A stretch of 64,000 nt of DNA, taken from the NCBI RefSeq assembly GCF_001583435.1, contig NZ_CP013251.1, forward strand, positions 435,501 through 499,500, read 5' to 3'. Shown here in pieces: positions 43,595 through 52,410 of the stretch. Positions within the stretch are counted from its first letter, which is position 1; each line of letters opens with the position of its first letter. Position numbers and translations under genes: made by a program. The DNA comes from Endozoicomonas montiporae CL-33 (GTDB lineage: Bacteria > Pseudomonadota > Gammaproteobacteria > Pseudomonadales > Endozoicomonadaceae). Under the pieces are notes generated by a model that saw only the letters and a program-made list of their open reading frames with translations, searched no databases and had not been told where the DNA came from.

Positions 43595-44731
43595 ATGCTG
43601 CAACTGCCCCCTTTGAGTCTTTATGTACACATTCCCTGGTGTATTAAAAAATGCCCCTATTGTGATTTTAATTCCCATGCCCTGAAAGGCGGGCTGCCTG
43701 AACAGGCGTATGTGGATGCTTTATTACAGGACTTTGATCAGGAGCTGGAAGCCATTCAGAGGCGCCCCTTGCAGAGCATTTTCTTTGGTGGCGGCACTCC
43801 CAGCCTGATGTCGGCAGAGGGGTTTGATCGGCTATTAACGGGGCTGAAGCAGCGCATTGTTTTCACTGATGATATTGAAATCACCATGGAAGCCAACCCG
43901 GGAACCTATGAGCATGACCGGTTTAAACGTTACCGTGATGTTGGCATCAATCGTTTGTCTCTCGGAGTTCAGAGTTTTCAGGATGAAAAACTGAAGGCAC
44001 TGGGGCGTATTCATTGTGCTGCTGAAGCACGTGAAGCCATTGCTTCCCTGCAAGAGATTGGCTTTGATAATTTCAATATTGACCTGATGCATGGTCTGCC
44101 GGGGCAGTCTACCGACGATGCCTTGTTTGACCTGAAAACCGCGATTGACCTGAAACCAACACACCTGTCCTGGTACCAGCTGACCATCGAACCTAATACC
44201 ATTTTCTATTCAAAGACTCCGGTACTGCCGGAAGAGGATGAACTCTGGTCTATTCAGGAAGAAGGCTGGGAGCTGTTGCAGCAGGCAGGTTTTGAGCAAT
44301 ATGAAATTTCGGCGTACAGTCAGCCTGGACGACAGGCACGACATAATCTGAATTACTGGCAGTTTGGCGATTACATTGGTATTGGTGCCGGTGCGCATGG
44401 CAAGCTGACCGACATGGCAGCGGGCAATATTTACCGTAACTGGAAAACCCGGATGCCAGCCGACTACCTGAACGTCGCAAAACCGTTTGAGGCGGGTCAA
44501 AGGGTTCTGGAATCCGATGAGTTGCCGATTGAGTTTATGATGAATGCTTTAAGGCTGAATGCCGGTGTTCACGAGCAGTTGTTTACCCGGCATACAGGTA
44601 TGCCGCTGGATGCACTGAAAGAACAACGAAGTTTTGCGATTCAGCAGGGATTACTGGAAAATAACCACAGGTTGCAGCCTACGCGCCAGGGGCGGCTGTT
44701 CCTGAATAATCTGTTAGAAATGTTTGCCTGA
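43595..44731 (+). CDS. hemW: HemW heme chaperone (radical SAM, CPO-like)
   Basis: 378 residues. Radical SAM cluster motif C-I-K-K-C-P-Y-C-D-F near residue 16, F-F-G-G-G-T-P-S-L, and E-A-N-P-G-T. The third position keeps the HemW-type C-x3-C-x2-C pattern and lacks the fourth cysteine of true coproporphyrinogen dehydrogenases, so heme insertion or trafficking is more likely than HemN activity. It follows rdgB by 112 nt, as in Pseudomonas. Confidence 0.93.
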   Translation: MLQLPPLSLYVHIPWCIKKCPYCDFNSHALKGGLPEQAYVDALLQDFDQELEAIQRRPLQSIFFGGGTPSLMSAEGFDRLLTGLKQRIVFTDDIEITMEANPGTYEHDRFKRYRDVGINRLSLGVQSFQDEKLKALGRIHCAAEAREAIASLQEIGFDNFNIDLMHGLPGQSTDDALFDLKTAIDLKPTHLSWYQLTIEPNTIFYSKTPVLPEEDELWSIQEEGWELLQQAGFEQYEISAYSQPGRQARHNLNYWQFGDYIGIGAGAHGKLTDMAAGNIYRNWKTRMPADYLNVAKPFEAGQRVLESDELPIEFMMNALRLNAGVHEQLFTRHTGMPLDALKEQRSFAIQQGLLENNHRLQPTRQGRLFLNNLLEMFA

Positions 44732-44796
44732 GTCAGTACTTAACCGGTTCTGGTACGCTTTGGCAGAAGTAACAAACAAACGCACAGGTAACCACC

Positions 44797-45126
44797 ATGG
44801 ATGGTATTGCACAAATCATCATTGCAGTGTCGCAGTTTTGCCGTAACAACCTGACGCTGATTGCCATTGCTTTAACGGCAGTGGCTGTCGTTTTTGGCGG
44901 TAAGGCATTGTCAGCATTATCCTGCAGCTGGACATCACGAATGCACGGTGTGTTGAGAATTCCTGTCAGGGCGGTATTCAATCTTGCCCTGTTTGGTGCG
45001 ATTTTTTCTTTTGTACCGTACTGGGTAGCGAGTCTGCTGGCTTACTTCAACAATTACACGCTGGCACCGGTTTTACTGGTGTTATTTATTCTGGTGGGGC
45101 TGGCTTCCGATCGATACGCTCGCTGA
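44797..45126 (+). CDS. DUF3392 membrane protein
   Basis: 109 residues with three membrane helices (about 18-36, 58-82, 87-103). It matches DUF3392, small inner-membrane proteins commonly placed after hemW in this group. Function unknown. Convergent with the MATE gene. Confidence 0.82.
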   Translation: MDGIAQIIIAVSQFCRNNLTLIAIALTAVAVVFGGKALSALSCSWTSRMHGVLRIPVRAVFNLALFGAIFSFVPYWVASLLAYFNNYTLAPVLLVLFILVGLASDRYAR

Positions 45127-45135
45127 AAGCTGATG

Positions 45136-45161
45136 AAAAAAGAGGGGCTGTTTTGCCCCTC
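45136..45161 (-). terminator. Intrinsic terminator of the MATE gene
   Basis: 7-bp GC stem gaggggc / gcccctc. Read on the minus strand it is followed by six T. Confidence 0.8.
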
Positions 45162-45180
45162 CTGATACGTCATGAATTAA

Positions 45181-46548
45181 CTACGCGACAGCGATTTGTT
45201 CATCCATTGTCGTTTCTTTCCACTGATCAAGCTTCCGCTTAAGCAGGAACGCTCCCACAACAAACGTTGCCAGCTCGCTCACAGGTGCAACCACCCAGAT
45301 GCCTGTAGCTCCCAAGATTCTTGGCAAGGTCATCAACAGAATAAAGCTGATCACTCCACCTCGCATTAACGACAGGGTTCCGGCAAGGCGTGGTTGTTCC
45401 AGTGCGGTAAAGAAGCCGGAAATGACGATATTGGCGCCCATCAGAATAAACGCCAGACAGAATATCTTCATAAACTGGTGCGACAGGCTGATCAGTTCGG
45501 CATCGTTCAGGAACAGTGCTGCCAGTTGTTGACCAAAGAAGAAAATACCGGCGTAAGCGGCGGTACAAATCACCAGTGCGATTCTGATGGTCAGCTGAAC
45601 GGCTTCAGAAATACGCTGATAATCCTGTCTGCCCCGCAGGAAGCTAACGATAGGTTGCATGCCCTGAGTCAAGCCAATCATGGTCAGCAAAACCAGGTTG
45701 TTGGCATAACCAATGACACTGAATGCCGATAGTTCAGAAGTGCCCAGATACGCCAGAATCATGTTGTTGAACAGCAGCAGAATCAAACCGGCAGACATTT
45801 CCGTCACACAATCTGGCCCGCCAATTTTAATAAAGTGGAACAGCTCTCTGAGCTTTGGCATGACCCTGACAAACTTCAGTGAACCGGTTTTACCCAGTTT
45901 GCCGGTGAAATGCAGAAGCAGAAAAGTAGCCTGTGTCATCTGGGCACAGCCTGTGGCGATAGCCGCTCCGCGCAGCCCCATACCCAGCCGGATGACCAGT
46001 ATATAATCCAGTAAGATGTTCATCACAGCCGCCATACCGATAACCATGAGTTCCAGCTTGGGGAATCCATCGACTTTGACGAATACTTCCATGGAATAGG
46101 CGACAAGGTAAAAAGTATTAAACAGCAGCAGCGTTTGCAGATATTCCACTACCATCGGGATCAGCTCACCCTGAGCCCCGAGTATCACTGCGATCTCTTC
46201 GATAAAGATATAGCTCAGAGTGCAGACCAATAAGCCAAAGATCAGCAGGGCATAGATAGTACTGGAAAAAAGACGACTGGCGTCTTCATGTTTACCTTCA
46301 CCGCGCTTGGCACCCACAATGGTTGCAGAGCCAATGGTAACCAGAATGGATATGGCAAACATAATGCTGATATAAGGCATCGACAGATTAACGGCCGCCA
46401 GTGCCTCGGGCCCAACCCCCCGTCCGACAAACATGCCGTCAACCATGGTGTAGAGCGCAAAAATCCATACGGCCATCGTCGATGGAACCGCATAACGAAA
46501 CAGTGTTTTTCCTATGCTGCCAGATTGCAGATCAATAGCTTGAGACAT
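45181..46548 (-). CDS. MATE-family efflux transporter
   Basis: 455 residues with twelve predicted membrane helices; inner-membrane exporter of drugs or cationic compounds using ion gradients. Recognised by the MATE start (G-S-I-G-K-T-L-F-R-Y-A-V-P), T-M-V-D-G-M-F-V-G-R-G-V-G-P-E-A-L-A in the first repeat and the matching S-x-x-G-Y-A-N-N in the second. It is closest to the MepA-like subgroup. It is transcribed divergently from a MerR regulator and has a MerR-type promoter. Confidence 0.9.
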   Translation of the reverse strand: MSQAIDLQSGSIGKTLFRYAVPSTMAVWIFALYTMVDGMFVGRGVGPEALAAVNLSMPYISIMFAISILVTIGSATIVGAKRGEGKHEDASRLFSSTIYALLIFGLLVCTLSYIFIEEIAVILGAQGELIPMVVEYLQTLLLFNTFYLVAYSMEVFVKVDGFPKLELMVIGMAAVMNILLDYILVIRLGMGLRGAAIATGCAQMTQATFLLLHFTGKLGKTGSLKFVRVMPKLRELFHFIKIGGPDCVTEMSAGLILLLFNNMILAYLGTSELSAFSVIGYANNLVLLTMIGLTQGMQPIVSFLRGRQDYQRISEAVQLTIRIALVICTAAYAGIFFFGQQLAALFLNDAELISLSHQFMKIFCLAFILMGANIVISGFFTALEQPRLAGTLSLMRGGVISFILLMTLPRILGATGIWVVAPVSELATFVVGAFLLKRKLDQWKETTMDEQIAVA

Positions 46549-46613
46549 TTTTAATTAAGTTGTTGATGGACGAATGGCTTGCAGCCAACGGAGTTTTTCA
46601 AGATAGTTGTGCC

Positions 46614-46644
46614 AGCATAAAGTCTCGAACAGTTCCAGAGTCAA
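46614..46644 (-). promoter_or_regulatory. MerR-type promoter of the MATE gene with operator dyad in a 19-bp spacer
   Basis: On the minus strand: -35 TTGACT (46639-46644), 19-bp spacer, -10 TATGCT (46614-46619). The spacer contains most of a 10-1-10 imperfect palindrome (46621-46641, 8 of 10 pairs), actctggaac-t-gttcgagact. The over-long spacer with a central dyad is the hallmark of promoters twisted into shape by MerR activators. The regulator gene starts 8 nt away on the other strand. Confidence 0.75.
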
Positions 46645-46652
46645 GCGATTGT

Positions 46653-47462
46653 ATGAAGTTATATCGAATCGGGGAGATCAGTCAGCTGTACGACATCAGT
46701 GTCGATACTCTGCGCCATTATGAAAAGCTGTGTATTCTTTTACCTGAACAGGTCAACGACAGTGGTTATCGATATTATTCCAACCGGCAGATCTGGCAGT
46801 TAAATATCATTCGTACTCTGCGACAGCTGGGTATTGGGTTGATGGACATCAGGGATTACCTGAGTCATCGCACACTGGAAAACAGTCAGGGTCTGGTGGA
46901 GTTTCAGCTGGAGACCGTTGACCAGAAACTGCGAGAGCTGAACCTGTTGAAACAGGAACTGGAGGCGCGACACTATTATTTACTGGAGTCGCAGCAGGTG
47001 GAGGTGGGCGAGATAAAGCTCAAAACGCTTCCGGCTCGAAAAGTCTGGATTGAGATGCGTGAAGTCAGGACCATCTGGGAGATTGACCGCCTGCATAAAG
47101 AGATTGAACTGAATATTGAAGGTTCCCGACTCAGTTATTTTGCCTGGGGACGAGCGGGGGCGTTTATCAGTGAAGACGATTTTCACAAGGGCAATCATGC
47201 CCATTATTGTGGTTCTTTTATTTTCGATAAGCTGGCTGATAAAGAGATTCCGGCCGGAGATTATCTGTGTTTAGATTTTCAGGGTGAATACAGTCAGCAA
47301 AATATTGATGAACAATACTTCCGCATGAAGGCTTACATGAAAACCTATTCGCTGGAACTGGCCGGATCTGTGGTGGAAATCTATAAGCTCGATATCCATG
47401 AAACCGATGATGAACAGGAATACCTGACAGAAATACAAATTCCGGTCAGGTCTTTCCGCTAA
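46653..47462 (+). CDS. MerR-family multidrug-type regulator
   Basis: 269 residues from ATG 46653; the frame extends to 46560 across the MATE promoter, which is unlikely to be coding. The N-terminal winged helix is typical: Y-R-I-G-E-I-S-Q-L-Y-D-I-S-V-D-T-L-R-H-Y-E-K, then G-Y-R-Y-Y-S. A dimerisation helix (about 75-110) leads to a C-terminal GyrI/BmrR-like ligand domain (K-x-L-P-A-R-K-V-W). Probably activates the divergent MATE gene on drug binding. Confidence 0.88.
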   Translation: MKLYRIGEISQLYDISVDTLRHYEKLCILLPEQVNDSGYRYYSNRQIWQLNIIRTLRQLGIGLMDIRDYLSHRTLENSQGLVEFQLETVDQKLRELNLLKQELEARHYYLLESQQVEVGEIKLKTLPARKVWIEMREVRTIWEIDRLHKEIELNIEGSRLSYFAWGRAGAFISEDDFHKGNHAHYCGSFIFDKLADKEIPAGDYLCLDFQGEYSQQNIDEQYFRMKAYMKTYSLELAGSVVEIYKLDIHETDDEQEYLTEIQIPVRSFR

Positions 47463-47463
47463 A

Positions 47464-48081
47464 TCATAACTTCACTTTGAATTCAGCTATTTCCAATGTA
47501 TTTGCTGTACCGCTGGTTTTTGCCAGCATGGCACCCAGAACGATCAGTTTACCGTTAAGGTGTGGCACCAGAATGATGTCAGCACCACGTTGCACCGTTG
47601 CTTCTACATTGGCAGCCTGACTTTTTTCTTCACAGGTCAGAATACCGGTATGGCACCCGACAGGTGTTGAAAACACATGATGACCATTCTCGGTAGTCAT
47701 ATGTTCACTGCCCGGTGTGCAGGACTTTCGATGCCGTTCCAGACGACCATCACTCATGGCAAGAATGTAGGTATTGTAAAACTTGCCATCGCCGTCTGAC
47801 TCAATCAGACCCGCGCCGATATTGATGCGGTAATGTTGTGCCAGATGTTGCAGATGCTGGCAGGCAAGACCATCCGGAACCTGCTCTGCCAGCCTGACAA
47901 TAGCCCGTCGTTTCAGATTATGCAGATGTCGGAATGCTGTAATACACATTTCCGGAAAGCAGAGGAAATCTACACCTTGCTCTGACGCCTGTTTTGCATA
48001 GGCATCGATACAGTTCAGGTTGTGGAACTTATCGTTGGCACGATGATTAAACTGAACGGAAACAATCGTTACTTCTTGCAC
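47464..48081 (-). CDS. Short nitrilase-superfamily (carbon-nitrogen hydrolase) protein 1
   Basis: 205 residues from GTG 48081 (gggggaa upstream). It keeps all three catalytic residues of the superfamily: Glu in F-P-E-M-C near residue 43, Lys in H-R-K-S-C near 119, and Cys in G-I-L-T-C-E-E-K near 151, followed by G-A-D-I-I-L-V-P-H. It is about 60 residues shorter than common members, ending right after the last core strand. Substrate unknown. A paralog lies at 54358-54972. Ends 1 nt from the convergent MerR stop. Confidence 0.8.
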   Translation of the reverse strand: MQEVTIVSVQFNHRANDKFHNLNCIDAYAKQASEQGVDFLCFPEMCITAFRHLHNLKRRAIVRLAEQVPDGLACQHLQHLAQHYRINIGAGLIESDGDGKFYNTYILAMSDGRLERHRKSCTPGSEHMTTENGHHVFSTPVGCHTGILTCEEKSQAANVEATVQRGADIILVPHLNGKLIVLGAMLAKTSGTANTLEIAEFKVKL

Positions 48082-48333
48082 TGGTTCCCCCTCTAATTAT
48101 TTTTCTGTCAATAGCTCGTTTGACTTTTCCCTGAGCATTTAACAGTCTGTTTTTATTTCATATTTTTGGCTTGGAAGGCAGTCTAACATCCGATTTTCAT
48201 GGTGGTCAGTGAAAGGCAGCCGAATTGAGCCATTAACGATGTTTCCTATGACTGGCGTCAGGAAAAGAGTCTGAGTCGATAATCTGACTCTTTGAACTAT
48301 ACTCTGCTCCAAATCAAAATTGAGAAGATAATA

Positions 48334-48628
48334 ATGATAACGCTTAACGAGCTACTGGTTGGTTTCTGTGGCTCAGTATTCCTGCTTGTATTTCTCACCA
48401 TCCGGTGTCGTGTGCCTGCATTCATGGCGCTGCTTCTGGCCAGCTATGTGGCCGGTTTTGGATTTGGTATGACACCCGATGCCGTGCTTTCACTGGTCAC
48501 TGCAGGATTTGGTGACACGTTAGGGTCTATAGGGCTGACAATCGCTCTGGGTGCCTTTCTTGGCATTGTTCTGGAATATTGTGGTGCAACCACTGTTATT
48601 GCCAATGGCATTATTCTTTTATTGAAAG
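48334..48628 (+). pseudogene. GntP-family permease, 5' part (split by IS1-family element)
   Basis: The first 98 codons of a gluconate-permease-type transporter. ATG 48334 has gagaag upstream; a TTG at 48292 is also in frame. It starts with hydrophobic helices and the segment A-F-L-G-I-V-L-E-Y-C-G-A. The frame is cut at 48628 by an IS with an 8-bp target duplication; as it stands the product would end two codons into the IS. Joining 48628 to 49492 restores one frame of about 442 codons, the normal GntP length. Confidence 0.9.
48621..48628. repeat. Target-site duplication, left copy (IS1-family)
   Basis: attgaaag, identical to 49484-49491. Confidence 0.92.
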
Positions 48629-48707
48629 GGTAGTGGCACAGTTCTGTGATTCTAGCCCTGTCTGCTAAAATACGACATTCGGCAACTTTGAAAAATGCGG
48701 TTTAAAA

Positions 48708-48989
48708 ATGTGCCTTACGCAAGTCCTCTGTACAACATGTGGCAGTAACCAAGTTCGGCCTTTCGGATACAGCACTCATGATGTTCCACGATACTATTGC
48801 TGTAATGACAAATGTGAAATCAAAACCTTCATGCTTGAATATCGCTACAAGGCCTGTGAGCCTGGCGTTAAAGAAAAAATCATCGATATGGCAATAAATG
48901 GCAGCGGAATCAGGGATACAAGTAAAGTACTCGGAATAAGCAAGACAACAGTAATAAAGACTCTAAAAAAAAAGAAAGCGGTCTGGTAA
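48708..48989 (+). CDS. insA: IS1-family InsA protein
   Basis: 93 residues. An N-terminal zinc-finger pattern (C-T-T-C near residue 9, C-C-N-D-K-C near 36) and a helix-turn-helix (G-I-R-D-T-S-K-V-L-G-I-S-K-T-T-V). It binds the IS ends and represses transposition alone. A run of nine A (48965-48973) just before its stop is the site for -1 slippage into insB'. Confidence 0.88.
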   Translation: MCLTQVLCTTCGSNQVRPFGYSTHDVPRYYCCNDKCEIKTFMLEYRYKACEPGVKEKIIDMAINGSGIRDTSKVLGISKTTVIKTLKKKKAVW

Positions 48990-49465
48990 AGGTCAACCCA
49001 AATATTCAAACTATTGATCTCAAGTCAGATGCAATTATTCATGTAGGGCTTGTCTGCCAAGAGGCTGAGCTAGATGAGCAGTGGTCGTATGTTCATGATA
49101 AATCGAACCAACGCTGGCTTTGGTATGCTGTTGATCACGCTACAAATACCGTGCTTGCTTATGTTTTCGGAAAACGGAAAGATGAAGTTTTTAAAGAACT
49201 CAAAACACTTCTGAAGCCATTTGGTATTAATAAATTTTACACCGATGATTGGGGAGCCTATGAGCGACACCTTGATGAAAACATGCATATTATTGGTAAA
49301 GCAAACACTCAGAAGATAGAGCGTAAAAACCTTAATTTTCGGACTTGGATTAAACGGTTGGCCAGAAAGACAATTTGTTTTTCAAAGCTCGAAAAGATGC
49401 ACGATATTGTTATTGGATTATTGATTAATAAAGTTGAGTTTGGGGTCAATATTCACGCGATATAA
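48974..49465 (+). CDS. insB: IS1-family InsB' transposase part, read by -1 frameshift
   Basis: This frame is open from the A9 run to 49465 and is expressed as an InsAB' fusion of about 252 residues. Catalytic residues of the IS1 transposase are kept: the L-D-E-Q-W-S-Y-V segment, Asp in Y-T-D-D-W-G-A-Y and Glu in K-I-E-R-K-N-L-N-F-R. Also present is Q-R-W-L-W-Y-A-V-D. No stop interrupts it, so the enzyme is probably active. Confidence 0.88.
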   Translation, partial: ESGLVKVNPNIQTIDLKSDAIIHVGLVCQEAELDEQWSYVHDKSNQRWLWYAVDHATNTVLAYVFGKRKDEVFKELKTLLKPFGINKFYTDDWGAYERHLDENMHIIGKANTQKIERKNLNFRTWIKRLARKTICFSKLEKMHDIVIGLLINKVEFGVNIHAI

Positions 49466-49483
49466 CAGTTCTGGCCCACTACC

Positions 49484-49491
49484 ATTGAAAG
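49484..49491. repeat. Target-site duplication, right copy (IS1-family)
   Basis: attgaaag, identical to 48621-48628. Confidence 0.92.
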
Positions 49492-50525
49492 ATCGTTTCC
49501 CCGGACTTGTACTGGCTATTACCGGGTATATTGTTTCAATCCCTATTTATTGCGAATCAGGATTTATTATTCTCGACTCGGTCAGAAAACAACTGGCCCG
49601 ATCCCACAAGGTGTCACCGGTTTTTCTGAGTACGGTATTGGGTTGCTCACTGTATGCGACCCACACACTTGTACCGCCTACGCCGGGGCCATTGGCAGCT
49701 ATTGCCAATCTGGGTTTGAACAGCCATATATCACTGGTTATACCACTGAGTCTGCTGTTTTCTCTGGTTGCAGTCTTTGCAGGTTATGTATGGGGCACAC
49801 GTTTTCGCAAAACAAAAATAGCAACGCCAGTGATTGAAGCTAAGGAGAGTGTTTCTGATAGTCAGCCTTTTAACTATCCATTTCTGCTGGCTGTGCTTCC
49901 CATTGGGGCTCCAATTATTTTGATCACTCTGGGTGGTGTTGCGAACAATTATCCAGAACTGACATGGCTGGCATTTATTGGTCATCCGGTGAATGCTTTA
50001 CTGGTCGGATTAATATGTTGCTGGCCTTTGCAGCGCGCAGCTGGATGTCGGGTTGACTGGAACCAGGCGATCAGAAAAGCGCTAGAAACCGGAGGGCGCA
50101 TTTTGCTTGTCGTAGGTGCAGGCGGTGCCTTTGGTTATGTGCTTCGTCACGGTGGCATGAGTCAGTTTATTTCCAGCCTTCCTGATCTGGGACAGTGGGG
50201 CTTGTTGTTGCCCTTCCTGATGGCAGCATTGATCAAAACCGCAGAAGGCTCTGCAACTGTTGCCATGATTACGTCCAGTGCCATGGTCATGCCTTTGCTG
50301 GCTGCATTAGGTCTGGACAGTCATGAAGGACGGCTGCTTGCCTTTTTCGCCTGTGGGGCAGGGGCGATGACCGTAGCGCACGTTAACGACAGTTTCTTAT
50401 GGGTGATTGCAGAGTTTACCGGAATGGATACTGTCACGGCTTTGAAATCAGTCACTGTTGCCACGTTCTTTCAGGGCATTTCGGTCTTTTTGGCTGTTGA
50501 GTTTGTAGCTCTGTGGCTTCTTTAA
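49492..50525 (+). pseudogene. GntP-family permease, 3' part (split by IS1-family element)
   Basis: The remaining 344 codons of the permease. Multiple membrane helices and GntP hallmarks: P-I-Y-C-E-S-G-F, T-H-T-L-V-P-P-T-P-G-P, A-A-L-I-K-T-A-E-G-S-A-T-V-A-M and H-V-N-D-S-F-L-W near the end. It is intact from the target duplication to the stop, so loss is due only to the IS. The substrate would be gluconate or another sugar acid. No start or promoter of its own is evident. Confidence 0.9.
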
Positions 50526-50568
50526 ACAGTCATCAACGATTTTCACTATGGATTTCTGACTACTGAAT

Positions 50569-50576
50569 AATCATAT
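50569..50576. repeat. Target-site duplication, left copy (ISKra4-family)
   Basis: aatcatat, identical to 52191-52198. Confidence 0.85.
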
Positions 50577-52190
50577 GGGTGAAAGTCTCATATTGACTGG
50601 TACTATAATTCCAAGTCACCTTTCTGCATGGGGAATGGGATGACATTGTCCATACCCACTTCCGTGACCTTGGCGCAGTAGGTCACCGCCAGTAACTTCC
50701 AGCCATTGTCGAACATGCCACTCTGAATTAATGACCTTGCTGTCAAAATACCTTGGCCTCCGGGATGCCGCCACCTCATTCCAGAACACTTCATTCGCTG
50801 CGTTACCAAGGTTTTACAAGTAGCCTCAATAACCCCTGAGCCTATTGGCAAGTTGTGCGACAAGTGTTCAGCATAGTTCATGCGGGTTCGATTACTTCTG
50901 AAGTACTCCAGCTCTGTTTTCAACTTCGATCGACGAGGGTGTCGTTTATGCTGGTAAGCCAGAGCTTTGATGACTTTTTCAACACCTTCGGGCTCCTCTT
51001 TGAGGATGTGGCGATAGGTGATGAACTTTTCTCTGGATTTGTTGCTGTTTTCACCATAGGACAGGTCAAACGCTTTCTTCAGGTGCTCTGCGGCATGATA
51101 GAAGTCTACAACCTCGTGACCTTCAGGGAGTTCATTGGCAAGGTAGGTCCAGTTGTCTTTTGCCCCATCAGCGACTTTAACAAGCGTCAGATCTGGCCTC
51201 TGTCGAAGAGCTTCGCTCAGGAGTGCGGAGAGTGATTGTTTCAAAGTCACTTTCTTGCTTTCAGGCATTCGACTCATCCTGACCGTTGAGAGGCGTTCAC
51301 CCTGTGCATCGTAAAACGACAATGTTCCACAACTGGCCTCCTGACAGCCAGCAGGGCCACGGGTTCGCTTGCCATCGACTCTATTCTGTTCCCGCTTTTC
51401 CTGACGTTTACCATCTTTCATCGGCAACATGACGCCATCAAGAGAAGCGGCCGCAGTCACAGCTTCTTCAGGAACCTTGACGCTTTCCCAGAGAAAGTCT
51501 TCAAAGGCTTCCCTATTGGGTTCCCACTGCGCATTGAACTTTTTGGGTAGTCTGGCCAGAGAGCTTTCCGAGGGCGTCATGTTCCCTATCAGATCAAGTA
51601 GGCTTTTAGCCTCTCCGGGAGGCATTTGCGCAACCATCCAGACAGCTTGTTTAGCTGCTTTTGGTGTCCAATACCCCTCTACAATACCTGCCTGTAGCTC
51701 CAAAGGGATGATAGAGTGATCCTTACCGTTACGATAGAGCGTACGCAAAACCCGGACAGGGCCGACAGCGGATTGATAAGTTTCTGAAGATCGCAACACC
51801 CGATGGTAACAGACACCGCTTACCTCAATCGCAGGAACGTCAATATCAAGCCCGGTCAGGTCTTCTGCCAGAACGCTTTGCTCTGCTTCGATAAAGAGTT
51901 TATGGATCTCACCTTCATAGTCTTCAAAGTGCTTGATTGGGCTGTGTTCCTGACGAAGAACGGCCAGTTTTTGCTCAAGCTGTTGGATAGCATGACAAGA
52001 AAAATTGGCGGCTTCAGCTAGTGGCTGACATACTTGCATCGGGGCGGCCTTTCACTGTTGCGGTATCTTTTACAGTAACCATCATAGCGGTGTTTGGCCG
52101 TTCCTATGTAAGTCCAGAGAAAATTTGTAGCTGCTGTATAAACCACGGACGGCAAGCCCAGAAAAAATGGTCAGTATGAGACTTTCACCC
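50577..52190 (-). mobile_element. ISKra4-family insertion sequence (1614 bp)
   Basis: Terminal inverted repeats gggtgaaagtctcataYtgac (21 bp, one mismatch) at both ends and an 8-bp target duplication aatcatat. Contains one full-length transposase on the minus strand. It sits between the split GntP gene and the exported CxxCH protein and interrupts nothing visible. Confidence 0.92.
50603..52039 (-). CDS. ISKra4-family transposase
   Basis: 478 residues. DDE-type catalytic residues as expected for this family: D201 in S-L-D-G-V-M, D291 in V-A-D-G-A-K-D-N-W, and E405 in G-S-G-V-I-E-A-T-C-K. Also V-D-F-Y-H-A-A-E-H-L. Full length without frameshift, so the element may still be mobile. Confidence 0.93.
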   Translation of the reverse strand: MQVCQPLAEAANFSCHAIQQLEQKLAVLRQEHSPIKHFEDYEGEIHKLFIEAEQSVLAEDLTGLDIDVPAIEVSGVCYHRVLRSSETYQSAVGPVRVLRTLYRNGKDHSIIPLELQAGIVEGYWTPKAAKQAVWMVAQMPPGEAKSLLDLIGNMTPSESSLARLPKKFNAQWEPNREAFEDFLWESVKVPEEAVTAAASLDGVMLPMKDGKRQEKREQNRVDGKRTRGPAGCQEASCGTLSFYDAQGERLSTVRMSRMPESKKVTLKQSLSALLSEALRQRPDLTLVKVADGAKDNWTYLANELPEGHEVVDFYHAAEHLKKAFDLSYGENSNKSREKFITYRHILKEEPEGVEKVIKALAYQHKRHPRRSKLKTELEYFRSNRTRMNYAEHLSHNLPIGSGVIEATCKTLVTQRMKCSGMRWRHPGGQGILTARSLIQSGMFDNGWKLLAVTYCAKVTEVGMDNVIPFPMQKGDLEL

Positions 52191-52198
52191 AATCATAT
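52191..52198. repeat. Target-site duplication, right copy (ISKra4-family)
   Basis: aatcatat, identical to 50569-50576. Confidence 0.85.
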
Positions 52199-52410
52199 TG
52201 TTATGTGATGGACTATTGCTTTTCACAAGAAAAGGGTTTCATTATTCTTTTTATGTTGCTAAACAAGCAGAGATGAAAACAGAACATAAATAAAAATTGT
52301 GCAGTGAAAAAGAACCTTAAAATGATTCGATGGCATTCATAGGTTGTAGCAGTTGAATACTATCAATAGTGACTGAAGTTAATTAGCCGACCATTCTAAA
52401 GGAATAGATT

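Larger units (their letters stand above)
48629..49483 (+). mobile_element. IS1-family insertion sequence (855 bp)
   Basis: Bounded by inverted repeats (ggtagtggcacagttctgt on the left, ggtagtgggccagaactgt on the right strand; 15 of 19 match) and a perfect 8-bp target duplication attgaaag. It carries insA and insB' frames with conserved IS1 motifs and looks intact. The clean duplication argues for a recent insertion. Confidence 0.93.
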
